In this document: piece by piece, positions 1 to 6,197 of the stretch
How the letters are laid out: each line of letters starts with the position of its first letter
Position numbering within the stretch: the first letter of the stretch is position 1
NCBI GenBank assembly: GCA_002383405.1
Contig: DFYS01000129.1
Location: 6,065 to 12,858, forward strand
DNA from: Moorella sp. UBA4076
Lineage (GTDB): Bacteria > Bacillota > DSM-521 > Neomoorellales > Neomoorellaceae
DNA length: 6,794 bases
Reading direction: 5' to 3'
The notes under the pieces: model-generated
What the model was told of the DNA's origin: nothing
The model's input: the letters and a program-made list of their open reading frames with translations, nothing else
Database searches by the model: none
Made by a program: the position numbers and the translations under genes

Positions 1-3000
1 CCCGGCAGCAGGGGAGATAGAAGCCTGCCGGGACTTTTTGGTGCGGCAGTTTTCCGGCTTTGAATTTATTATCCAAATCGGCCCCCCGGAAGCGGCTGCC
101 GACCTGGCCACCTTTTGCCGCGAGCAAAAGGAGGCTATCCTGGCGGAGGCGGCCCGGCGGCTGGGTAACGGCAGCTCGGCCTGGCTGGCCGGGGCCAGGT
201 TGGTGCCGGCCGCGGCAAACCTGCAGCTCATTCTACCCGCCACCCTGGCTGCCGATGTCTTGAAGAATTGCCAGGGCGACCGGGTTTTGCAGGAAGTATT
301 GGGCGAGTACGGCTATCAGGTGCCAGTTGCGGTGGTCACTGACAGCGGCTACCAGGAGGAACTGGCGGCAGCCTCCCGGCAGCTTCAGGAGCAGCAGCTG
401 GTGCGCGTCCGGGAAGAAGCCGCCGCTCCCGGCCCAAGAGAAACCCGGACGAAAAGGGATGCCGCGGCGCCGGCTGCCGGCCGGGAGCAGCAGGGGAGCG
501 CTAACTACCTCCTGGGTAAAAAGATAACCGCAACGTTACGGCCGTTAAAGGAAATCCAGGATGAAGAAAAACAGGTGGCCGTCCAGGGGGAAGTCTTCAA
601 CCTGGATACGCGGCAGCTGAAGTCCGGCCGCTGGCTTGCTAGTTTTGATCTGACCGATTATACCGATTCCATCAGCGTCAAGGCCTTTGTCGATGGCGGG
701 CCGCTGACGGAAGGCGGCCTGACTGCCGGGGAATGGGTCCAGGTCCAGGGCATGGTCCAGTATGACCGTTACAGCCAGGAACTGGTCCTCATTGCCGGCG
801 CCATCGCCCGCGGCGAACGCCCGCAACGCCGCGATGAAGCCCCGGAGAAGCGGGTGGAGCTGCACCTCCATACCAAGATGAGCGCCATGGACGGCGTTGC
901 TGAGGTGGCCGCTATTGTCCAGCAGGCCGCCCGCTGGGGCCACGACGCGGTGGCCATTACCGACCACGGCGTCCTCCAGGCCTTCCCGGCCGCCGCCGAG
1001 GCCGGGAATAAATACGGCGTTAAAATCATCTACGGCCTGGAGGGTTATCTCTTTGACGACGACGGCCAGCCCCCCGACCACCAGCGCACCTACCATATTA
1101 TTCTGCTGGTCAAAAACAGGCAGGGTCTGGCCAACCTTTATCGCCTGGTTTCCCGCTCCCATCTGGACTATTTTTACCGCAAACCGCGGCTGCCGCGCCA
1201 CCTGGTCCAGCACTACCGCGAGGGGCTGCTTTTGGGCACGGCCTGCGAGGCCGGGGAGCTCATCAGAGGTTACCTGGCCGGGGCCGACCCGGCCCACCTG
1301 GCGGAGATTGCGGCCTTTTATGATTTCCTGGAGATCCAGCCGCTGGCCAATAACGACTTTTTAATCCGGGAAGGGCAGGTCAAGGACCGCCAGGATTTAA
1401 TCGCGATGAACCGGCAGATTATTGCCCTGGGCGATAAACTGGCTAAGCCGGTGGTCGCCACCGGTGACGTCCACTTTCTGAATCCGGAGGACGCTATCTA
1501 TCGCCAGATCCTTCAGGCCGGCCAGGGTTACGCCGACGAAACCCAGGCGCCCCTGTATTACCGTACTACGACGGAGATGCTGGAGGAATGCGCTTATCTC
1601 GACCCGGAGACAGCCCGCCGGGTGGTAATCACCAATCCCCGGCTGATTATCGAACAGGTGGATGACCTGCAACCCATCCCGGATGAGTTTTACCCGCCGG
1701 AGATTCCCGGGGCGGAGGAACAGCTGACCCGGATCGTAATGACCCAAGCTCACGATTGGTATGGCGACACCCTTCCTGGGCTGGTCCAGGCACGCCTGGA
1801 TAAGGAAATGAAGGCCATTATCGGCCACGGTTTCGCCGTCCTCTACCTGATCGCTCACAAACTGGTACGCAAGTCCAATGAGGACGGCTACCTGGTCGGC
1901 TCCCGCGGTTCGGTAGGCTCTTCCCTGGTAGCCACCATGGCCGGGATTACCGAGGTCAACCCCCTGCCGCCCCATTATCGCTGCCCGCATTGCCGTTACA
2001 GTGAGTTCAGCACCAGCGGAGATGCTAAATGCGGCGCTGATTTGCCGGACAGGGACTGCCCCCGTTGCGGTACCGCCCTGGTGAAAGACGGCCATGATAT
2101 ACCTTTTGAGGTCTTCCTGGGCTTCAAGGGCGACAAGGTACCGGATATCGATCTCAATTTCTCCGGCGAGTACCAGGCGCGGGCGCACCAGTACACGGAA
2201 GCAATCTTCGGCAAAGAACACGTCTTTCGCGCCGGCACCATCGCCACCCTGGCCGAGCGGACGGCCTTCGGCTTTGTCCACAAATACCTGGAGGAAAAGC
2301 GGTTCAAGGCCCGCCAGGCGGAGATCAACCGCCTGGTGAAAGGGATTACCGGCGTTAAACGTACCACCGGCCAGCACCCCGGGGGGCTGATGGTCGTCCC
2401 CCAGGGAGTGGACATGCACCACTTTACGCCCCTGCAGTACCCGGCTGACGATACCGGCAGCGGTACCATCACCACCCATTTTGACTATCACTCCATCAGC
2501 AGCCGCCTGGTGAAGCTGGACCTGCTGGGCCACGATGACCCGACGGTAATCAAAATGCTGGAGGACCTGACCGGCGTCAACGCCCGCGCGATCCCCCTGG
2601 ACGAGCCCCGCACCATGTCCCTCTTCGCCGGCGTTGAAGCCCTGGGGGTAAAGCCGGAAGACATCGGGGCCCAGGTCGGCACCCTGGGGATACCCGAGTT
2701 TGGCACCCGCTTTGTCCGCCAGATGCTGGAGGACACCCGGCCGCGGACCTTTGCCGAGCTGGTGCGCATCAGCGGCTTCTCCCACGGCACCGACGTCTGG
2801 TTGAACAACGCTCAGGATTTGATTAAAAGCGGTACGGCATGCTTAAGCGAGGCCATCTCCACCCGCGACGACATTATGAACTACCTGATGCAGCACGGGG
2901 TGGCGGCCGATATCGCCTTTCGCACCATGGAGGATGTGCGTAAAGGCAAAGGGGTAAAGAAAGAAAACGAAGAGGTCATCCGGGCGGCCGGGGTACCGGA

Positions 3001-3565
3001 CTGGTTCCTGCAGTCTTGCAAGAAGATCAGCTACCTCTTCCCCAAGGCCCACGCCGTGGCCTACGTAACTATGGCCTTCCGCATCGCCTATTTCAAAGTC
3101 TATTACCCGGAGGCCTTCTACGCTTCCTTTTTCAGCATCCGCGCCGACGAATTCGACGCCGACGTGGTGGCCGGCGGGTTGGAGCGCATCCAGGAGGAGA
3201 TTGCCGCCCTGGAGAAAAAGGGCAATGAGGCTACGGCGCGGGAAAAGAATATCCTCACCATCATGGAGGTCGCCCGCGAGATGTACTGCCGGAGTATTAC
3301 GTGCAAGCGTATCGACCTGGATAAATCGGATGCCAGCCGCTTCCTGGTGGCACCGGGCCGCCTCCTGCCGCCCCTGGGAGCTTTGAGCGGAGTGGGCCAG
3401 GCCGCGGCCGAGGCTATCGTCCGCGCCCGCCAGGAGCGGTCCTTCACCTCCATCGAGGACCTGCAGCGCCGCAGCCGGGTGAGCAAAACGGTCATTGAAG
3501 CCCTGGAGAAACACGGCGCCCTGGCCGCCCTGCCGGCCTCCGACCAGCTGGCGTTTTTCGGGTAG
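1..3565 (+). CDS. polC: DNA polymerase III alpha subunit, PolC type, lacking the exonuclease domain (5' partial)
   Basis: Leading-strand replicative DNA polymerase of Firmicutes. The frame has no stop between base 2 and the TAG at 3563-3565 (1187 visible codons). A TTG at 38 is the first start-like codon, but it has no suitably spaced ribosome site, and the residues before it align with the PolC N-terminal domain, so about 55 residues probably lie upstream. Domain order by base: N-terminal domain to about 390; charged Ala/Arg/Glu linker to about 520; OB fold about 560-815; PHP domain about 850-1680 (HLH at 863-871, TDH at 959-967, GDVH at 1463-1474); Cys4 zinc module (CPHC at 1982, CPRC at 2057); palm with DIDLNFSGE and catalytic Asp codons at 2144 and 2150, third Asp at 2519 (KLDLLGHDD); helix-hairpin-helix near 3370-3430; C-terminal clamp-binding motif QLAFF at 3545-3559. 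The DxETTG, HNxxFD and HxxxxD motifs of the usual inserted DnaQ-like exonuclease are missing. Identification is very secure. Confidence 0.97.
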   Translation, partial: PAAGEIEACRDFLVRQFSGFEFIIQIGPPEAAADLATFCREQKEAILAEAARRLGNGSSAWLAGARLVPAAANLQLILPATLAADVLKNCQGDRVLQEVLGEYGYQVPVAVVTDSGYQEELAAASRQLQEQQLVRVREEAAAPGPRETRTKRDAAAPAAGREQQGSANYLLGKKITATLRPLKEIQDEEKQVAVQGEVFNLDTRQLKSGRWLASFDLTDYTDSISVKAFVDGGPLTEGGLTAGEWVQVQGMVQYDRYSQELVLIAGAIARGERPQRRDEAPEKRVELHLHTKMSAMDGVAEVAAIVQQAARWGHDAVAITDHGVLQAFPAAAEAGNKYGVKIIYGLEGYLFDDDGQPPDHQRTYHIILLVKNRQGLANLYRLVSRSHLDYFYRKPRLPRHLVQHYREGLLLGTACEAGELIRGYLAGADPAHLAEIAAFYDFLEIQPLANNDFLIREGQVKDRQDLIAMNRQIIALGDKLAKPVVATGDVHFLNPEDAIYRQILQAGQGYADETQAPLYYRTTTEMLEECAYLDPETARRVVITNPRLIIEQVDDLQPIPDEFYPPEIPGAEEQLTRIVMTQAHDWYGDTLPGLVQARLDKEMKAIIGHGFAVLYLIAHKLVRKSNEDGYLVGSRGSVGSSLVATMAGITEVNPLPPHYRCPHCRYSEFSTSGDAKCGADLPDRDCPRCGTALVKDGHDIPFEVFLGFKGDKVPDIDLNFSGEYQARAHQYTEAIFGKEHVFRAGTIATLAERTAFGFVHKYLEEKRFKARQAEINRLVKGITGVKRTTGQHPGGLMVVPQGVDMHHFTPLQYPADDTGSGTITTHFDYHSISSRLVKLDLLGHDDPTVIKMLEDLTGVNARAIPLDEPRTMSLFAGVEALGVKPEDIGAQVGTLGIPEFGTRFVRQMLEDTRPRTFAELVRISGFSHGTDVWLNNAQDLIKSGTACLSEAISTRDDIMNYLMQHGVAADIAFRTMEDVRKGKGVKKENEEVIRAAGVPDWFLQSCKKISYLFPKAHAVAYVTMAFRIAYFKVYYPEAFYASFFSIRADEFDADVVAGGLERIQEEIAALEKKGNEATAREKNILTIMEVAREMYCRSITCKRIDLDKSDASRFLVAPGRLLPPLGALSGVGQAAAEAIVRARQERSFTSIEDLQRRSRVSKTVIEALEKHGALAALPASDQLAFFG
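1040..1096 (+). other. Junction inside PolC where the 3'-5' exonuclease domain is normally inserted
   Basis: In Bacillus-type PolC a DnaQ-like exonuclease of roughly 180-200 residues sits between the PHP segment ending in YGxE and the segment beginning with YHxxLL. Here the Glu codon at 1040 (YGLEGY) and the His codon at 1094 (TYHIILL) are separated by only 17 residues, rich in Asp, Pro and Gln. The reading frame continues smoothly and both flanks match PolC well. This is therefore a contiguous PHP domain rather than a frameshift or an assembly break. The comparison with Bacillus PolC is from memory. Confidence 0.9.
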
Positions 3566-3721
3566 ACGACTATGCTAGTCCGGCGGCACCGGTAGGAGGA
3601 TACTTCATTCAGAAGCCCAGCACCCAACGCTTGCTGTATAAATTGCAGGCGTAACAGATCTTTGGCGGACAAGGTTTATAGCAATTTTTGCTGTGCATGC
3701 ACTGTTGCCCGGATTTTTCCC

Positions 3722-3750
3722 TTGCAGCCGCGGGTAACCTGTGCTATACT
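3722..3750 (+). promoter_or_regulatory. Sigma-A type promoter for the rimP-nusA-infB operon
   Basis: A -35 like element TTGCAG (3722-3727) is followed by a 17-base spacer and the -10 element TATACT (3745-3750), which matches the consensus at five of six positions. A TGn extended -10 (TGC, 3742-3744) directly precedes it and would compensate for the poor second half of the -35. Initiation would fall near A3757, giving a leader of about 94 bases before rimP. It is the best promoter match I saw in the window. Confidence 0.75.
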
Positions 3751-3795
3751 ATTGCCAGGTTGTTTAGCGGCAGACATTACTTGTTGCGTTACTGG

Positions 3796-3823
3796 AAAAG
3801 AGTGGGTCTTCGCCCACTCTTTT
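3796..3823 (+). terminator. Perfect 11-bp hairpin in the rimP leader: terminator or attenuator
   Basis: AAAAGAGTGGG (3796-3806) and CCCACTCTTTT (3813-3823) are exact inverse complements around the 6-base loop TCTTCG. The core is seven pairs, five of them G-C, followed by a U-tract of four that is then broken (ATGTT). Because the hairpin lies downstream of the promoter at 3722-3750 and upstream of rimP, it can act both on read-through from polC and on transcripts of the rimP operon, so it is a candidate attenuator. The weak distal U-tract resembles that of NusA-dependent terminators. From memory, nusA in Bacillus subtilis is reported to autoregulate by termination in the leader of this same operon. 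Function here is inferred. Confidence 0.7.
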
Positions 3824-3836
3824 ATGTTGACAATGT

Positions 3837-3842
3837 AGGAGG
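3837..3842 (+). promoter_or_regulatory. Ribosome binding site that fixes the TTG start of rimP
   Basis: A full AGGAGG lies 8 bases before the TTG at 3851. No ATG or GTG in the rimP frame is placed as well, and the protein from this TTG begins exactly where RimP proteins normally begin, so the TTG start is well supported. Confidence 0.85.
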
Positions 3843-3850
3843 CTACCCTG

Positions 3851-4327
3851 TTGAGCAAACTGACGGAATTAGTCCAGGGGCTGGTGGAACCGGTGCTTGC
3901 CGGCATGGGCTATGACCTGGTCGACCTGCAGTACGGCCGGGAGGGAGGCCGCTATATCCTGCGGCTCTTTATCGACCGGCCGGAAGGCATCAGCCTGGAT
4001 GATTGTGAGAAGGTGAGCCGGGCGGTGAGCGGCATCCTGGATCAGGAGGATCCTATTCCCAACAGCTATTATCTGGAAGTATCCTCGCCGGGCCTGGAAC
4101 GCCCGTTAAAAAAAGAGGCTGATTTTCAGCGTTTTAGCGGGCGCAAGCTAAAACTGCGCACCTTTGCTCCCATAGAGGGTCAACGCCACTGGCAGGGGCG
4201 GTTACGGGGTTACCAGGAGGGGCAGGTGCAGGTACAACTTGCCGATGGGCGCCTGCTGGCCATTCCCCTGGAACAGGTGGCTACGGCCAGGCTGGTGTTT
4301 GACCCGGCCGAGGATGAGGAGGCCTGA
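3851..4327 (+). CDS. rimP: Ribosome maturation factor RimP
   Basis: RimP (formerly YhbC/YlxS) is a cytoplasmic factor that binds the 30S subunit and assists its late maturation. The 158-residue product has the normal family length. The N-terminal alpha/beta domain (about residues 1-85) includes the GYDLVDLQY segment, an LRLFIDRPEGISLDDCEKVSRA-like core split over residues 37-58, and the hallmark YLEVSSPGLERPL at residues 74-86. The C-terminal Sm-like barrel (about 90-152) carries FSGRKLKL and the QVQVQLADGRLLAIPL strands, followed by an acidic tail. Translation starts at TTG with AGGAGG 8 bases upstream. It is the first gene after the operon promoter, and its end is 2 bases from the nusA start, so the two are probably translationally coupled. 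Confidence 0.96.
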   Translation: MSKLTELVQGLVEPVLAGMGYDLVDLQYGREGGRYILRLFIDRPEGISLDDCEKVSRAVSGILDQEDPIPNSYYLEVSSPGLERPLKKEADFQRFSGRKLKLRTFAPIEGQRHWQGRLRGYQEGQVQVQLADGRLLAIPLEQVATARLVFDPAEDEEA

Positions 4328-4329
4328 GG

Positions 4330-5478
4330 ATGAATACCGAGTTTATGCAAGCATTGCGCGATCTGGAAAGGGAAAAGGGCATCAAGACCGAAATCCTGCT
4401 GGAAGCCATCGAGGCGGCCCTGATATCGGCCTATAAGAAAAATTTTGGCCCCATCCAGAACGTGCGGGTGGAGATCCACCGTGATACCGGCGAGATTAAA
4501 GTCCTGGCCCAGCGCCAGGTAGTGGAAGAAGTAACTGACCCCCGCGTTGAGATCTCCCTGGAAGAGGCTCGGGCTATTAACAATAATTACGAGCTTGACG
4601 ATGTCGTCGAAAAAGAGGTGACGCCGCGGTCATTCGGGCGTATTGCCGCCCAGACAGCCAAACAGGTGGTGGTCCAGCGCATCCGGGAAGCCGAGCGCGG
4701 CCTTATCTACGATGAATTCATCGGCCGGGAGAATGATATTATCACCGGGGTGATCCAGCGTCAGGAGGGCAAGAATATTATCCTCGATCTGGGTCGCGCG
4801 GAAGCCGTTCTGCCTACCAGCGAACAAAGCCCTGGTGATAGCTACCGGCAGGGGGAAAGGTTAAAGGCTTATATCCTGGAGGTACGCAAGACCAACAAGG
4901 GGCCGCAGATCATGGTGTCTCGCACCCACCCGGGCCTGATCAAAAGGCTTTTTGAACTGGAAGTACCGGAGATTCATGACGGTATTGTCGAGGTTAAGGG
5001 GGTGGCGCGGGAGGCCGGCGCCCGCTCCAAGATTGCCGTTCACTCCCGTGACGAAAAAGTGGATCCGGTTGGCTCCTGCGTGGGTCCTAAAGGTTCGCGG
5101 GTGCAGGCGGTGGTCCAGGAACTCCGGGGCGAGAAGGTGGATATCATTAAATGGAGTGATGACCCGGCGGTTTACGTGGCCAATTCTTTGAGCCCGGCGC
5201 GGGTGCTGGATGTTATTGTGGATGAAGAAAATAAGGTCAGCCAGGTGATTGTGCCCGACAACCAGTTGTCGCTGGCTATCGGCAAGGAAGGCCAGAATGC
5301 CCGCCTGGCGGCGCGGATAACCGGCTGGAAAATCGATATCAAGAGCGAATCCGAAGCCGGCGACTGGGACAATTGGGAGGCGGACCTGGATTTGAACGAG
5401 GTGGATGGTCTGGACCTTGACGGTCTGGATGCTATCACACTTGACAATGACCTGGAGGAACCACCTGCCGGAAGCTAA
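4330..5478 (+). CDS. nusA: Transcription termination/antitermination protein NusA
   Basis: NusA binds RNA polymerase and nascent RNA, increases pausing and intrinsic termination, and takes part in rRNA antitermination. The 382-residue product has the NusA N-terminal domain (residues 1 to about 130, with the ALISAYKKNFG helix), an S1 domain (about 135-200, DIITGVIQRQEGKNIILDLG-type fold), KH1 with the GPKG loop at 252-255, and KH2 with the GKEG loop at 318-321. It ends in an acidic tail (about 345-382). Like other Firmicutes NusA it lacks the two acidic repeat domains of the Escherichia coli protein. The ATG has an AGGAGG site (4317-4322) 7 bases upstream, inside the last codons of rimP, which favours coupled translation. 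Identification is secure. Confidence 0.98.
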   Translation: MNTEFMQALRDLEREKGIKTEILLEAIEAALISAYKKNFGPIQNVRVEIHRDTGEIKVLAQRQVVEEVTDPRVEISLEEARAINNNYELDDVVEKEVTPRSFGRIAAQTAKQVVVQRIREAERGLIYDEFIGRENDIITGVIQRQEGKNIILDLGRAEAVLPTSEQSPGDSYRQGERLKAYILEVRKTNKGPQIMVSRTHPGLIKRLFELEVPEIHDGIVEVKGVAREAGARSKIAVHSRDEKVDPVGSCVGPKGSRVQAVVQELRGEKVDIIKWSDDPAVYVANSLSPARVLDVIVDEENKVSQVIVPDNQLSLAIGKEGQNARLAARITGWKIDIKSESEAGDWDNWEADLDLNEVDGLDLDGLDAITLDNDLEEPPAGS

Positions 5479-5608
5479 GAACTGCTTGCGGCTTGGACAG
5501 CAGCTCCGCGCCAATAAGGTTTATCATTCCCCCATTCCAAAACGGCAAGGGGGGAGAGTTTATGGTAACATTGCGCCACCGGCGAACGGGAAGAAATGAG
5601 AGGGAGGA
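5479..5608 (+). promoter_or_regulatory. nusA-rnpM spacer with a C-run/G-run hairpin covering a ribosome-site-like sequence
   Basis: This 130-base gap is the only sizeable break inside the operon. TCCCCC (5528-5533) can pair with GGGGGA (5550-5555) across a 16-base loop. The G-rich arm is itself a Shine-Dalgarno-like sequence 6-7 bases before an ATG at 5562 that opens a 44-codon frame out of phase with rnpM. No T-run follows, so it is not an intrinsic terminator, and no good promoter is visible. A role in setting translation of rnpM is possible but unproven. Confidence 0.4.
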
Positions 5609-5896
5609 ATGGGGTTGCCCAGGCCCAGAAAAATACCTTTGCGCATGTGTGTCGGCTGCCGCGGCCGCGATGACAAACGCAACCTGTTGCGGGTAGTCCG
5701 GACCCCGGAGCACCAGGTGGTTATTGATCCCACCGGGAAACGCGCCGGCCGGGGTGCTTATATCTGCCCGCGGGTGGAGTGCCTGCGGAAGGCTGTGAAA
5801 AGTAAAGCCCTGGAGCGGGCTCTGGGTGTCAGTTTAACCGCCGAGGTACTGGCTGCCCTTGAGGACAGCCTTGGTCCGGGCCAGAACAATGGATGA
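5609..5896 (+). CDS. rnpM: RNase P modulator RnpM (YlxR, DUF448 family)
   Basis: Small basic YlxR-family protein. The Bacillus subtilis member is reported, from memory, to bind RNase P RNA and modulate its activity. The 95-residue product has the family core: RKIPLRMCVGCR (residues 7-18), NLLRVVR (25-31), and DPTGKRAGRGAYICP (40-54), which carries the signature GRGAY loop. Four cysteines (14, 17, 53, 58) form two close pairs. The start is uncertain: ATG 5609 lies only one base after GGGAGG (5602-5607), although a weaker GAGAGG is 5 bases off. The in-frame TTG at 5615 is 7 bases from GGGAGG and would give a product starting PRPRKIPLR, closer to relatives. The gene ends within the start of ylxQ. 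Confidence 0.93.
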   Translation: MGLPRPRKIPLRMCVGCRGRDDKRNLLRVVRTPEHQVVIDPTGKRAGRGAYICPRVECLRKAVKSKALERALGVSLTAEVLAALEDSLGPGQNNG

Positions 5897-6197
5897 AGTT
5901 TATAACCTCCTGGGCCTGGCTTACCGCGCCGGCCGGGTAACTTCAGGCTATCAGGCTGTAATGGCCGCTTTAAAGCGGGGTAAGGTGGTGCTTCTTATCG
6001 CAGCCAGGGACACCAGTCCCCGGCTTCAGTCCAGGTTGTTGGCGCTCTCCCGGCAAAACGGCAGTCAGGGCCTTTTATTTGGTGATAAAGCAACAATTGG
6101 AGCAGCATTGGGTAAACCTCCGTGTGCCGTCGTCGGCATTACCGATGCCAATTTAGCGAATTTAATTCGGCAGAAAGTACGGGAGGTTGGTGCATGA
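5889..6197 (+). CDS. ylxQ: L7Ae-family RNA-binding protein YlxQ
   Basis: A 102-residue protein of the L7Ae/L30e/S12e superfamily, which bind kink-turn RNA; the Bacillus protein is ribosome-associated. Family features are the opening NLLGLAYRAGRVTSG (residues 6-20), the basic KRGKVVLLIAARDTS strand-loop (29-43), LGK at 74-76 and the closing CAVVGITDANLANLI (79-93). The ATG at 5889 is chosen because LLGLA normally lies a few residues from the N-terminus. It overlaps the rnpM stop by 8 bases (ATGGATGA), which implies coupling, and no strong ribosome site precedes it. Upstream in-frame TTG codons at 5859 and 5871 are alternatives; the one at 5871 has GAGGA 5 bases before it. Its place between rnpM and infB is the standard Firmicutes order. 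Confidence 0.93.
   Translation: MDEVYNLLGLAYRAGRVTSGYQAVMAALKRGKVVLLIAARDTSPRLQSRLLALSRQNGSQGLLFGDKATIGAALGKPPCAVVGITDANLANLIRQKVREVGA

Larger units (their letters stand above)
3566..3850 (+). other. Non-coding gap between polC and rimP (operon leader region)
   Basis: These 285 bases hold no convincing protein gene. In order they contain a short GACTA/TAGTC dyad just after the polC stop (3568-3580, no T-run), an isolated strong AGGAGGA ribosome site at 3594-3600 with no ATG/GTG/TTG at a suitable distance, and an AGCAA/TTGCT dyad (3680-3692) touching the palindrome GTGCATGCAC (3693-3702). These are followed by a sigma-A promoter (3722-3750), a perfect 11-bp hairpin (3796-3823) and the rimP ribosome site (3837-3842). 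The region is visibly more A+T rich than the flanking genes, as expected for regulatory DNA. No separate intrinsic terminator follows polC directly. Confidence 0.75.

Noticed and set aside
545..1297. A 250-codon minus-strand open frame inside polC
   Set aside because: Antisense shadow of the OB and PHP region with no recognisable motifs.
1397..2785. A 462-codon open frame on the minus strand inside polC
   Set aside because: It lies entirely opposite the well-matched polC coding sequence, has no recognisable family, and long antisense frames are expected in GC-rich codon-biased genes.
3568..3592. Inverted repeats just after the polC stop as an intrinsic terminator
   Set aside because: The GACTA/TAGTC stem is only 5 bp and no T-run follows it.
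3637..3642. TATAAA as a -10 element of an additional promoter
   Set aside because: No -35 like sequence at the right distance and no TGn extension.
3688..3915. A 75-codon plus-strand frame across the polC-rimP gap
   Set aside because: It runs through the promoter, the hairpin and the rimP start, lacks a good ribosome site and resembles no family.
5486..5522. Possible internal promoter between nusA and rnpM (TTGGAC and TAAGGT)
   Set aside because: Both boxes match the consensus at only about three of six positions with a 16-base spacer; too weak to call.
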